Assembly (NCBI GenBank): GCA_964547415.1
Contig: CAZJNX010000044.1
Location: forward strand, 1 to 24,787
Source: CAZJNX01 sp964547415
Lineage (GTDB): Bacteria > Pseudomonadota > Alphaproteobacteria > Rhizobiales > Amorphaceae
Direction: 5' to 3'
Length of the DNA stretch: 24,787 nt
Positions 16,288 through 23,750 of the stretch are shown one piece after another; the stretch's first letter is position 1, and each line of letters begins with the position of its first letter. The translations under genes were made by a program, and so were the position numbers. The notes under the pieces were generated by a model. The model was not told the DNA's origin. It was given only the letters and a program-made list of their open reading frames with translations, and did no database searches.

Positions 16288-18362
16288 GCTGCCTTCTCCC
16301 CCGCCGCGACCTTGCCGAGGCCGATCACGAGGTTGCCGGTGGGGTCGACGTGCGCATCCCCGTCCGGCGGGACGACGATGGTGGCGTCCATCTGCTCCAC
16401 GATGGCGGGGCCGGAAAAGGCCCCCTCCGGCGGCAGGGCGTCGCGCCGGTAGACCGGCGTCTCCACGAACCCGGTGGCGGGGAACCATGCCTCGCGGCTG
16501 CCGGCCACGGCCTCGGCCGGACGGCGGGTGCCGGGGTCGGCGCGGGAGAGCGGCGGCAGCGGGCGGGCGACGGTGACGGCGAGGCGCAGGTTCACGATCT
16601 CCACCGGGCGGCCGGCGAGGCGGTAGCCGTAGGCGGCCTCGTGGGCGGCGTGGAACGTCTCCGACAGGGCCGCGAGGGCGGCGGCGTCGATCCGCCCGTC
16701 CAGGATCGGGGCGGAAAGCTCGAAGTTCTGGCCGTGGTAGCGCATGTCGGCCGCGTAGGCCCAGGTGGCGTCCTCCGGCGCGAAGCGCTCGGTGGCCAGC
16801 CACTCGGCGCCGCGGGCCGACAGGCGCTCGATCCCGTCCGACAGCGCATCGACGGAGGCAGGCTCCGCCCGGGCGAGGCGGGTGAGGCCGAAGTCGCCGC
16901 GAGTGTCGGCGTGGAGGAGGCCGAGGGCGGACAGCACCCCCGGCCGCTCGGGCACGAGGATGCGGGTGATCCCCATGATGCGGGCGACGTCGGCGGCGTG
17001 GAGCGGCCCCGCCCCCCCGAACGGCATCAGGGCGAAGGCGCGCGGGTCCTCCCCCTCCTCCACGGAGATGACGCGGACGGCGCCCGTCATGTTGACGTTG
17101 ATGATCTCGAGGATGCCCGCGGCTGCCCGGGCGAGGTCGAGACCCAGCGGCTCGCAGACGTGGGCCTCGATGGCGGCGCGGGCCTTGTCCGGGAAGACCG
17201 GCATCCGCCCGTCGAGGAGGGCGGTCTGGCTGAGGCGGCCGAGGACCACGTTGGCGTCGGTGACGGTGGGGCGCTCGCCGCCGCGGCCGTAGGCGGCGGG
17301 ACCGGGGACGGCGCCCGCGCTCGCCGGCCCCACCTTCAGGAGGCCGCCCGGGTCGATCCAGGCGAGGCTGCCGCCGCCCGCGCCGATGGTGTGGATGTCG
17401 AGGGTGCGGGTGCGGACCGGAAAGCCCGCCATGTCGCGCACGTTGCGCCGGCCGGGCACGGCGCCGCGGATGAGGGCGACGTCCGTCGACGTGCCGCCCA
17501 TGTCGAGGGTGACGAGGTCCGGAACGCCCGCCGCCGCGCCGATGCCGGCCGCCCCGATGACGCCGCCCGCGGGACCGGAGAAGAAGGTGTTGACCGGCAT
17601 CTTCCGCACGGTGGCGGGCGACACGGCCCCGCCGTTCGACTGCATGATCCGCGGCTCGCGGGCGATGCCGAGGGAGGCGACCCCTTCCTCGAAGCGTTCG
17701 AGATAGCGGTCCATCACCGGCAGGAGGCTCGCGTTGACGGCCGCGGTCGCGAACCGTTCGTACTCGCGGAACTCTGACAGGACGCCGGATGAGGTGGACA
17801 CGTACGCTTCCGGCCACTCCTCCTTCAGGATCTCCGCCGCCCGCGCCTCGTGGGCCGGGTTCGCGTAGGCATGCAGGAAACAGATGGCGACGGCCGTCGC
17901 GCCCGCCGCACGCAAGGTGCGGGCCGCGTCCCGCACGGCCGCCTCGTCGAGCGGGACGAGCACCGTGCCCTCGTTCGACAGGCGCTCGGCCACCTCGAGG
18001 CGGCGGTCGCGCGGCACGGGAGGCGTCGGTTTCGGGATGTCGAGGTTGAAGAAGTTGGGGCGGCGCTGGCGGGCGAGCTCGATGACGTCGCGGAAACCGG
18101 CGGTGGTGATCATGCCGGTCGGCGCCCACTTGCCCTCGAGGATCGCGTTGGTGGCGAGCGTGGTGCCGTGGCAGACGAAGTCGACGTCGCCGGGCGCCAC
18201 CGCGGCCTTGTCGAGGAGCGCGGCGAGGCCCTCGAGGATGCCGCGTGAGGGGTCGTCGGGGGTCGTCGGGGTCTTGTGGAAGACCTGCCGTCCGGTGGCG
18301 GTGTCGGCGAGGGTGAGGTCGGTGAACGTCCCGCCGGTGTCGATGCCGATCCACGCGCCCAA
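16284..18362 (-). CDS. hyuA: Hydantoinase A/oxoprolinase family protein
   Basis: 692 residues. ATP-binding subunit of the HyuAB complex, with an ASKHA (actin/hexokinase-like) core: WIGIDTGGTFTDLTL at the N-terminus, CHGTTLATNAILEGK near 64-78, QSNGGAVSP and FFSGPAGGVIGAAG, LDMGGTSTDVALI as the second phosphate motif, and GAGGGSLAW. Domain order and length agree with the stand-alone HyuA type rather than the fused eukaryotic 5-oxoprolinase. The start is a TTG at 18362, chosen because WIGIDTGG must lie at the extreme N-terminus and AAGGA lies about eight bases upstream; no ATG or GTG fits. A perfect operator palindrome sits 16 bases before the start, so expression is probably controlled by the adjacent GntR protein. 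Confidence 0.94.
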   Translation of the reverse strand: MGAWIGIDTGGTFTDLTLADTATGRQVFHKTPTTPDDPSRGILEGLAALLDKAAVAPGDVDFVCHGTTLATNAILEGKWAPTGMITTAGFRDVIELARQRRPNFFNLDIPKPTPPVPRDRRLEVAERLSNEGTVLVPLDEAAVRDAARTLRAAGATAVAICFLHAYANPAHEARAAEILKEEWPEAYVSTSSGVLSEFREYERFATAAVNASLLPVMDRYLERFEEGVASLGIAREPRIMQSNGGAVSPATVRKMPVNTFFSGPAGGVIGAAGIGAAAGVPDLVTLDMGGTSTDVALIRGAVPGRRNVRDMAGFPVRTRTLDIHTIGAGGGSLAWIDPGGLLKVGPASAGAVPGPAAYGRGGERPTVTDANVVLGRLSQTALLDGRMPVFPDKARAAIEAHVCEPLGLDLARAAAGILEIINVNMTGAVRVISVEEGEDPRAFALMPFGGAGPLHAADVARIMGITRILVPERPGVLSALGLLHADTRGDFGLTRLARAEPASVDALSDGIERLSARGAEWLATERFAPEDATWAYAADMRYHGQNFELSAPILDGRIDAAALAALSETFHAAHEAAYGYRLAGRPVEIVNLRLAVTVARPLPPLSRADPGTRRPAEAVAGSREAWFPATGFVETPVYRRDALPPEGAFSGPAIVEQMDATIVVPPDGDAHVDPTGNLVIGLGKVAAGEKAA

Positions 18363-18377
18363 GGTGCCGTCCTTCTC

Positions 18378-18420
18378 TGTATCCAGGATACAGGGTACAG
18401 GCCGCCCGACACCCCGGCAA
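18378..18420 (-). promoter_or_regulatory. hyuA promoter with a perfect GntR operator palindrome
   Basis: TGTATCCAGGATACA at 18378-18392 is an exact 15 bp palindrome around a single central base. Read on the minus strand, TTGCCG (18415-18420), a 17-base spacer and TACCCT (18392-18397) form a plausible -35/-10 pair, placing the operator at the transcription start. The site lies in the 70 bp between gntR and hyuA, so hyuA can be switched separately from gntR. The position suggests repression by blocking RNA polymerase. Confidence 0.65.
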
Positions 18421-18432
18421 GGTCAGCGCGCC

Positions 18433-19128
18433 TCAGCCGCTGCCCATCTCGCGGGCGAGGCGGGCCATGTCCTCGCCAGTGGCGAACAGGTGCGACTCCA
18501 TGCGCTCGGCGGCGGCCGCCCCGTCCCGTGCGGCGAGGGCGGCTGCGATCGCCCGGTGGTCGGAAACGACGGAGCCGATGTGGGCGCGGTAGTCGCGTGT
18601 TGCGTCCCGCTCGTGGGCGGCGATCATCAGGGAGGCGCGGGCAAACAGGATCATCCGGCGCAGGTCCTTCAGGAGCCGCTCCAGGTAGGGGTTGTCGTCG
18701 GCCGAGAGCAGCGTCGTGTGGAAGCGGGTGTTGAGGGCGAACGCCTCTTCCAGGCGGCCCGCGGCCAGCATCGCGTCCGCCTCCTCCACGTCCGCCGCGA
18801 GCGCAGCCACCGCCTCGTCGGAGAGGGCGCGGGCGGCGCCGCGCACGGCGAGTGCCTCCAGCACCGCTCGGCAGCGGTACAGGGCGACGAGGTCGTCCGC
18901 CTCCATGCGGCGCACCTCGTAGCCGCCCCGATCGAGCGGCAGGAGCACGCCGTCCTGCTGGAGCTTGCGCATCGCCTCGCGCACGGGCGTGCGGCTGACG
19001 TCGAGCCGCTTCGACCAGTCGAGGTCGGACAGGCGCGTGCCCGGCCGGATCTCGCCCGCGAGGATCCGCTCCCACAGGATGTCGTAGATCTGGTCGAACA
19101 GGGGGCCAGAGCGGTTCGGCAGGCTCAT
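18433..19128 (-). CDS. GntR-family transcriptional regulator, FadR/FCD subgroup
   Basis: 231 residues. The N-terminal winged helix-turn-helix covers about residues 8-75: FDQIYDILWERILAGEIRPG, then LDWSKRLDVSRTPVREAMRK with the conserved SRTPVREA recognition helix, and GVLLPLDRGGYEV as the wing. The C-terminal helical FCD domain follows, with FHTTLL, SDHRAIAAALAARDG and MESHL providing the histidines that usually bind a metal and a carboxylate effector. The ATG at 19128 has GGAGG six bases upstream. The gene lies between the HD-domain gene (68 bp upstream, same strand) and hyuA. FadR-type regulators bind TGTAT-like palindromes, and three such sites occur in this window, so I infer it is the local repressor. 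Confidence 0.93.
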   Translation of the reverse strand: MSLPNRSGPLFDQIYDILWERILAGEIRPGTRLSDLDWSKRLDVSRTPVREAMRKLQQDGVLLPLDRGGYEVRRMEADDLVALYRCRAVLEALAVRGAARALSDEAVAALAADVEEADAMLAAGRLEEAFALNTRFHTTLLSADDNPYLERLLKDLRRMILFARASLMIAAHERDATRDYRAHIGSVVSDHRAIAAALAARDGAAAAERMESHLFATGEDMARLAREMGSG

Positions 19129-19196
19129 GTCGCCCTCCGCCCGGCCATGGTCGTCGTCTTCGTCAGGTGCCGTCTCCGTCCCATTCCGGCCGCATA

Positions 19197-19847
19197 TCAC
19201 AGGGAGAGCGGGCGGCGGTACTTCTCGGCAAGGGTTCCCGCCTCGATCCGGCCGGCCGACAGCATCGCTTGCCAGTAGCCGATGTCGGCCATGTGGACGA
19301 TGCTGCCCTCGAGGCTGCGGATGCCGAGCTCCCCTTCCCCGGAATGGCCCGCGGCAATGTGGGCGATCGTCTCCGGCAGCCCGGCCAGCAGGCACAGGTG
19401 CGCCCCATAGACCGGGTGGCGCAGGGACGGCAGGCCGGTGCGGGCCGTCCCGCCGGTCCAGCGGGCGCGGTTGTCCGGGTCGAACTCCCACGGCTTGCCC
19501 ACGTCGTGGAGGATGCCGCCGGCGATCACGACGTCCCGATCGATGCCGATGTCGGGGGTGAAGGCGAGGAGTTCGTCGGCGATCGCCCGGGCAAGACGCG
19601 TGACGCCGCGAATGTGGTGGGTCTGGTCGCCCTCCTTCAGCACCATCTTGCCCGGGTTGCCCGCGGGCGGCATCTCCCGGATCGACCGCCAGGACGTGTC
19701 GAGGAGGGCGAGGCACCAGGCGGTCACGCAGCCCTCCCGGAGGCCCTCGTCGGCGATGTCGGCGATCTCCGGCAGCTCGTCGAGGATCTGCGCCCTCAGA
19801 CCCTCGGTGATGCTGGCCGACAGCTCGGCATGGCGTTGAGGCGTCAT
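19197..19847 (-). CDS. HD-domain protein, predicted metal-dependent phosphohydrolase or hydrolase
   Basis: 216 residues. The HD-fold metal ligands are visible as His in THHIRGVTRLA, the His-Asp pair in GGILHDVGKPWEF, His residues in LRHPVYGAHL and HIAAGHSGEGE, and Asp in VHMADIGYW. This order (H...HD...H...D) fits the superfamily of nucleotide phosphohydrolases and a few oxygenase-type relatives. The open frame runs upstream to 19934, but the ATG at 19847 has GGGAGGG before it and leaves the operator region free, so I use it. First gene of the minus series HD-gntR-hyuA-hyuB-aminotransferase, divergent from the ABC transporter across a 103 bp operator region. I do not recognise a specific substrate; its role in a catabolic operon is unclear. 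Confidence 0.85.
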   Translation of the reverse strand: MTPQRHAELSASITEGLRAQILDELPEIADIADEGLREGCVTAWCLALLDTSWRSIREMPPAGNPGKMVLKEGDQTHHIRGVTRLARAIADELLAFTPDIGIDRDVVIAGGILHDVGKPWEFDPDNRARWTGGTARTGLPSLRHPVYGAHLCLLAGLPETIAHIAAGHSGEGELGIRSLEGSIVHMADIGYWQAMLSAGRIEAGTLAEKYRRPLSL

Positions 19848-19886
19848 GGCGTGGTTCCCTCCCGTTGCGGCGACGGGTGCGGCATG

Positions 19887-19923
19887 TTGCGCACCGGGGC
19901 GTCCCGTGTATCCTGCATACACG
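19887..19923 (+). promoter_or_regulatory. Divergent promoter region with GntR operator between the HD gene and the ABC transporter
   Basis: CGTGTATCCTGCATACACG at 19905-19923 has perfect seven-base arms around a five-base centre and shares TGTATCC with the hyuA operator. TTGCGC (19887-19892), a 16-base spacer and TATCCT (19909-19914) give a reasonable -35/-10 for the plus strand, so the operator would cover the -10 box. One bound dimer could also affect the divergent HD gene, whose start is 58 bases from the near edge of the palindrome. Confidence 0.65.
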
Positions 19924-19950
19924 ACAACAACCACAATCGGAGGAAACGCA

Positions 19951-20775
19951 ATGGCTCAACGGTGGAAGCGCGCCCTCACGGGCGTCCTGTCCCTCGGCGT
20001 CGTGATCGCCTTCCCGCTCGCGGCGGCGGCGGACACGCTCCAGGAGATCAAGGACCGCGGCAAGCTGATCGTCGGCGTGAAGGGGGATTCCAAGCCCTGG
20101 GGCTTCCTCGATCCGTCGGGCGAGCCGATCGGCATGGAGATCGAGCTGGCGCAGGACGTGGCCGACCGCCTCGGCGTCGAGCTCGAGCCGGTGATCGTGC
20201 TGAGCTCCAACCGCATCCAGTTCCTGGAGCAGGGCCGCGTCGACATGCTGATCGCCACCATGTACGACACCGAGCGCCGCCGCCGCGTGATCGACATGAT
20301 CGAGCCCCACTACTACTCGGCCGCCACCAACGTCATCGCGCCGAAGGAAGCCGGCCTGAAGGAGTGGACGGACCTCGAGGGCAAGGACGTGTGCGGCCAG
20401 CAGGGCAGCGTCTACAACCGCTGGATCGAGGAGACGTACGGCGCCAACGCCATGTCGCTGCCGACGATCGAGGAGGCATACGCCGCGCTGCGCCAGGGCA
20501 ACTGCGTCGCCTTCGTCTACAACGACCTCCTCCTGCAGCTCGCCTCGCTCACGCCCGAGTGGGAAGGCTACGAGGTCCCGCTCGAGAGCGAGGACCGGCA
20601 GTACCATTCCATCGGCGTCAGGAAGGGCGACCGGGACGCCCCGTTCGGCCAGTTCCTGTCCGAGACGGTGACCGACTGGCACCGCACCGGCAAGCTGAAG
20701 GAGCTCAACGAGAAGTGGGGCGTGCCGCCGAACCCCTACCTCGAAGAGGCCCACGAGAAGCACCAAGATTCGTAA
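19951..20775 (+). CDS. Polar amino-acid ABC transporter substrate-binding protein
   Basis: 274 residues, family 3 periplasmic binding protein (SBP_bac_3). The signal peptide is KR followed by a hydrophobic core and an alanine-rich cleavage region near residue 27. The mature protein begins DTLQEIKDRGKLIVGVKGD, the standard start of this family. Further landmarks are WGFLDPSGEPIGMEIELAQD, DMLIATMYDTERRRRVIDM and the late LNEKWGVPPNPY. The ATG at 19951 has GGAGGAA seven bases before it. First gene of a compact ABC operon. One Cys pair (CGQQG and GNCVAF) may form a disulfide. The ligand is likely an amino acid or similar polar molecule, but cannot be specified. Confidence 0.94.
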   Translation: MAQRWKRALTGVLSLGVVIAFPLAAAADTLQEIKDRGKLIVGVKGDSKPWGFLDPSGEPIGMEIELAQDVADRLGVELEPVIVLSSNRIQFLEQGRVDMLIATMYDTERRRRVIDMIEPHYYSAATNVIAPKEAGLKEWTDLEGKDVCGQQGSVYNRWIEETYGANAMSLPTIEEAYAALRQGNCVAFVYNDLLLQLASLTPEWEGYEVPLESEDRQYHSIGVRKGDRDAPFGQFLSETVTDWHRTGKLKELNEKWGVPPNPYLEEAHEKHQDS

Positions 20776-20778
20776 CGC

Positions 20779-21525
20779 ATGTGGGACTGGGTCGCGGAGT
20801 GGTCCCTGTGGCTCTATGACACCACGGGGATCAACCTCACCTACCTCTACGACCCGTTCGACCGCCGGCGGTTCCTGGAAGGCATCCTCGTCACGTTCCA
20901 GCTGTCGGCGGTCTGCGTCGCGGCGTCCATCCTCATCGGCGTCGTGGGGGCGGGGCTCGCCATGTCCCGCCTGCGCGTCACCAAAGCGTTCGTGCGCGCC
21001 TACGTCGCCCTCTTCCGCAATACGCCGCCGCTCGTCCAGCTATTCTTCTTCTTCTTCGTGATCGGCGGGATGCTCAGCTTCGAGACGCCCGACGGCACGT
21101 TCCGCCTCAGCAACTTCGCCTGGGCGGCGATCTCCCTGTCGTTCTACTACGGCAGCTTCAACATCGAGAATTTCAGGGCGAGCGTCGAGGCTGTGCCCGA
21201 GACGACCGTGCAGGCGGCCGAGGCGCTCGGCTACACCCGCCTCAAGACATACGTCTACGTGGTGCTGCCGCTCGCCTTCCGCTTCAGCCTGCCCGCCCTC
21301 GGCAACAACACGGTGAGCCTCGTGAAGGCCACCTCCCTCGCCTACGCGATTGCCGTGCCGGAGATCCTCTACGTGTCCTCCGAGATCTGGAGCGAGCAGC
21401 TCAACGTGCCGGAGATGATGTGGACGCTCCTCATCTTCTACGTGGCCACCGTCGGCCTCGTCGTCTGGGCGATGCGCAGCCTCGAGCGCGCCCTCGCCAT
21501 CCCCGGCTACAACCTCGGGCGCTGA
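20779..21525 (+). CDS. ABC transporter permease, polar amino-acid family (first of two)
   Basis: 248 residues, His/Glu/Gln/Arg permease family. The inner-membrane part begins around residue 30 with the gating helix GILVTFQLSAVCVAASILIG. The FRNTPPLVQLFFFFF segment and the EAA loop AAEALGYTRLKTYVYVVLPLAF, which docks on the ATPase, are clear. The ATG at 20779 lies three bases after the binding-protein stop. The first 30 residues are hydrophilic and carry several tryptophans, a little longer than in the shortest relatives. It should form a heterodimer with the next permease. Confidence 0.93.
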   Translation: MWDWVAEWSLWLYDTTGINLTYLYDPFDRRRFLEGILVTFQLSAVCVAASILIGVVGAGLAMSRLRVTKAFVRAYVALFRNTPPLVQLFFFFFVIGGMLSFETPDGTFRLSNFAWAAISLSFYYGSFNIENFRASVEAVPETTVQAAEALGYTRLKTYVYVVLPLAFRFSLPALGNNTVSLVKATSLAYAIAVPEILYVSSEIWSEQLNVPEMMWTLLIFYVATVGLVVWAMRSLERALAIPGYNLGR

Positions 21526-21528
21526 GGC

Positions 21529-22320
21529 GTGGGGACCGCAGGCCGCACCCTCGCCCTCTCGGGCCTCCTCGCCGCCGCCGTCCTCGGCATGGCCCTTTGG
21601 CTGGCGCTGCCGGAGATGGCCGCCGCGCAGGACGGCGAGGCTGGCGCGCTCGAGACGCTCGCCATCTGGATGCCGGTGATCACCCTCGGCTTCGGGCTCA
21701 ACCTCCTCATGAGCTTCATCGCCGTCATCATCGGCACCTCGTCGGGCGCCCTCCTCGGCATCGCCCAGGTCTCGCCGGTCCGCGCCGTCCGGCGGGCGGC
21801 CTTCCTGGTGACGGAGTTCTTCCGCAACGCGCCGACGCTGGTGCTCCTGTTCTTCTGCATGTTCCTGTTGCCGTTCGAGATCCGCCTCGGGCCCGTGACG
21901 ATGGAGTTCCCGCCGTGGCTGAAGGCGGTCCTCGGCCTGTCGCTGTCGAAGATGGCCTACGTGTCGGAGATCGTGCGCGGTGGGCTCCAGTCGATCCCGA
22001 CGACCCAGTGGGAGGCGGCCGAAAGCCTCGGCTTCTCGCGGCGGGACACGCTCTGGCGCATCATCATCCCCCAGTGCGTGAAGCGGATGCTCCCGCCCTG
22101 GATGAACACCTACGCCATCCTCATCATGTCGACGCCGCTCGCCTCCATCCTCGGCGTGCAGGAGGGGCTGACGATGACGCGGGCGGCGATCACCGCCGTC
22201 GGGCGGCCGGACATGCTGTTGCCGTTCTACCTTTACCTGCTGGCGCTCTTCTTCGTGTACACGTACCCCATCTCGGTGTGGACGATCCGCCTCGAGCGCC
22301 GCTACGCCGTCATGCAGTGA
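21529..22320 (+). CDS. ABC transporter permease, polar amino-acid family (second of two)
   Basis: 263 residues with a GTG start three bases after the previous stop, the same spacing as between the first two genes. The hydrophobic N-terminal segment (LALSGLLAAAVLGMALWLAL) looks like a signal anchor, then LGFGLNLLMSFIAVIIGTSSG opens the permease domain. FFRNAPTLVLLFFCMFLLPF and the EAA loop AAESLGFSRRDTLWRIIIPQ match the family. It ends eight bases before the ATPase start. Two different permease genes are standard for glutamate- or histidine-type importers. Confidence 0.92.
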   Translation: MGTAGRTLALSGLLAAAVLGMALWLALPEMAAAQDGEAGALETLAIWMPVITLGFGLNLLMSFIAVIIGTSSGALLGIAQVSPVRAVRRAAFLVTEFFRNAPTLVLLFFCMFLLPFEIRLGPVTMEFPPWLKAVLGLSLSKMAYVSEIVRGGLQSIPTTQWEAAESLGFSRRDTLWRIIIPQCVKRMLPPWMNTYAILIMSTPLASILGVQEGLTMTRAAITAVGRPDMLLPFYLYLLALFFVYTYPISVWTIRLERRYAVMQ

Positions 22321-22328
22321 GAGGATTC

Positions 22329-23078
22329 ATGCCGGACGCCGCGCCCTTCGAGCCGTTCGTCAGCCTCGTCGACGTCCACAAGTCGTTCGGCGACAACAAG
22401 GTGCTCGACGGCGTCACCTTCGACGTGGGCCGCTCGGACGTCGTATGCGTGATCGGGCCGTCGGGCTCGGGCAAGTCGACGATCCTGCGCTGCATCAACG
22501 CGCTGGTGCCCGTCGATTCGGGCTCCATCAGGGTCGAGGGGCAGGAGGTGAACGACCCGGCCCTCGACAAGCTGGCGCTGCGACGCAAGGTCGGCATGGT
22601 CTTCCAGCAATACAACCTCTTTCCCCATCGCACGGCGCTGCAGAACGTGATGATGGCGCCTGTCCACGTCCTCAAGCAGGACAGGCGCGAGGTGGAGGCG
22701 CGGGCGCGCGCGCTCCTCGCCAAGGTGCGCCTCGCGGGCAAGGAGGACGCCTACCCGGGCGAACTTTCCGGCGGGCAGCAGCAGCGGGTGGCGATCGCCC
22801 GCTCCCTCGCCATGAACCCGGACGTGATGCTGTTCGACGAGGTGACGGCGGCCCTCGACCCGGAGACGGTGAAGGAGGTGCTGCGCACCATCCGCGAGCT
22901 CGCCGAGGAAGGGATGACCTGCATCATCGTCACCCACGAGATGGGCTTCGCGCGTGAGGTGGCGAACGAGATCTACTTCGTCGACCACGGCCGCATCGTC
23001 GAGCACGGGCCCCCGAGCGACTTCTTCCGGAACGCCAGCCACCCCCGCACGCGCGAGTTCATCGAACAGATCCTGTGA
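22329..23078 (+). CDS. Amino-acid ABC transporter ATP-binding protein
   Basis: 249 residues. Complete ATPase: Walker A GPSGSGKST at 43-51, Q-loop in MVFQQYNLFPH around 94, signature LSGGQQQR at 146-153, Walker B VMLFDE at 166-171, D-loop SALD-like AALD and H-loop His203 in VTHEM. FQQYNLFPH and the EMGFAREVANEIYFVDHG stretch are typical of the polar amino-acid subgroup. The ATG at 22329 has GAGGA upstream. It completes a four-gene importer, with the small unknown gene following after 11 bp. Confidence 0.95.
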   Translation: MPDAAPFEPFVSLVDVHKSFGDNKVLDGVTFDVGRSDVVCVIGPSGSGKSTILRCINALVPVDSGSIRVEGQEVNDPALDKLALRRKVGMVFQQYNLFPHRTALQNVMMAPVHVLKQDRREVEARARALLAKVRLAGKEDAYPGELSGGQQQRVAIARSLAMNPDVMLFDEVTAALDPETVKEVLRTIRELAEEGMTCIIVTHEMGFAREVANEIYFVDHGRIVEHGPPSDFFRNASHPRTREFIEQIL

Positions 23079-23089
23079 AGGGACGCCCC

Positions 23090-23662
23090 ATGCCGTTCGC
23101 CTACGTCGTACGCTGCAACTTCACCCGCCCCGACCTCGAGGACGCCTTCAACGACTGGTACAGCGGCCCCAAGCTCGCCGACATGCTGGAAAAGCCGATG
23201 TTCCTGTCGGGCCAGCGCTTCGTCGCCGACGCAGGCCACACGGCCCGCCGCTACCTGGCGCTGTGGACGGTGGAGGGACCGGAGGCGTTCCAGACGCCGC
23301 AGTACACCTCCGACTGGGGCTTCTTCGAGTGGAAGCCCTCCATCACCGACTGGAGCCGGGACCTCTATCCGCTCCCCGCCGCCGTCTCGCCGGCGGACTT
23401 CGCGGTGGCGGAGGACGCGCGGCTGCACCTCCTCTCCTTCGACGGGGTGCCGGAGGCTGACGCGGACGCCCTCCTTGCCGAGGTGGCGCCACTCCGACCT
23501 CAGATGGTCTTCCTGTCGGTCGCGGGGATCGACCGGCATTCGCCGCGCCTCGGCCTCGCGCGCCTCGCCCCGGACGCGCCGCTCCCGCCACCCCTTGCCC
23601 TCGCGGGCGTGCAGGAGACGGCCTTCCGGCCGATCTCCCGCTTCGCCACGCCCGCCGCCTGA
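23090..23662 (+). CDS. Conserved protein of unknown function, predicted ferredoxin-like alpha/beta fold
   Basis: 190 residues, last gene of the ABC operon. I cannot assign a family with certainty. The start (FAYVVRCNFTRPDLEDAFNDWY, then SGPKLADMLEKPMFLSGQRF) resembles small alpha+beta barrel proteins, in which a strand and a helix are followed by 'L...PGF....RF'. The length fits two such repeats, and a second beta-alpha unit may begin at RLHLLSFDGVPEADADALLAE. Such proteins act as small monooxygenase-like or lactone-binding enzymes, or as structural partners. The ATG at 23090 has AAGGGA seven bases upstream; an in-frame GTG at 23075 overlapping the ATPase stop is a weaker alternative. No signal peptide or membrane segment. 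Being co-transcribed with the importer suggests a role in the first steps on the imported compound. Confidence 0.75.
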   Translation: MPFAYVVRCNFTRPDLEDAFNDWYSGPKLADMLEKPMFLSGQRFVADAGHTARRYLALWTVEGPEAFQTPQYTSDWGFFEWKPSITDWSRDLYPLPAAVSPADFAVAEDARLHLLSFDGVPEADADALLAEVAPLRPQMVFLSVAGIDRHSPRLGLARLAPDAPLPPPLALAGVQETAFRPISRFATPAA

Positions 23663-23664
23663 GG

Positions 23665-23750
23665 TCGCCTTCGAGTGCTTCACCGTCCAGCGCGCGTCGA
23701 TGTCCTTCCGCCGCGCCTTGGCGCGCTTCCCGGGCCTGATCCCGGCGGCG
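23665..23750 (-). pseudogene. IS5-family transposase fragment (middle portion)
   Basis: The minus strand encodes PGKRAKARRKDIDARWTVKH followed by SKA, matching the conserved 'K.RQKD.DARWT.K' segment that follows the first catalytic Asp in one IS5 subgroup. Only about 28 residues remain. It abuts the stop of the preceding gene on one side and IS3 sequence on the other. Same subgroup style as the fragment at 1285-1551 but from a different part of the protein. Confidence 0.6.

Noticed and set aside
14431..17777. Long plus-strand open frames opposite hyuA and hyuB
   Set aside because: They are antisense shadows; HyuA and HyuB show complete domain sets and coupled starts and stops.
16288..18420. 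Possible fusion of hyuB with upstream sequence in one open frame
   Set aside because: The frame stays open by composition only; the ATGA overlap at 16284-16287 and the HyuB N-terminal motif place the true start at 16287.
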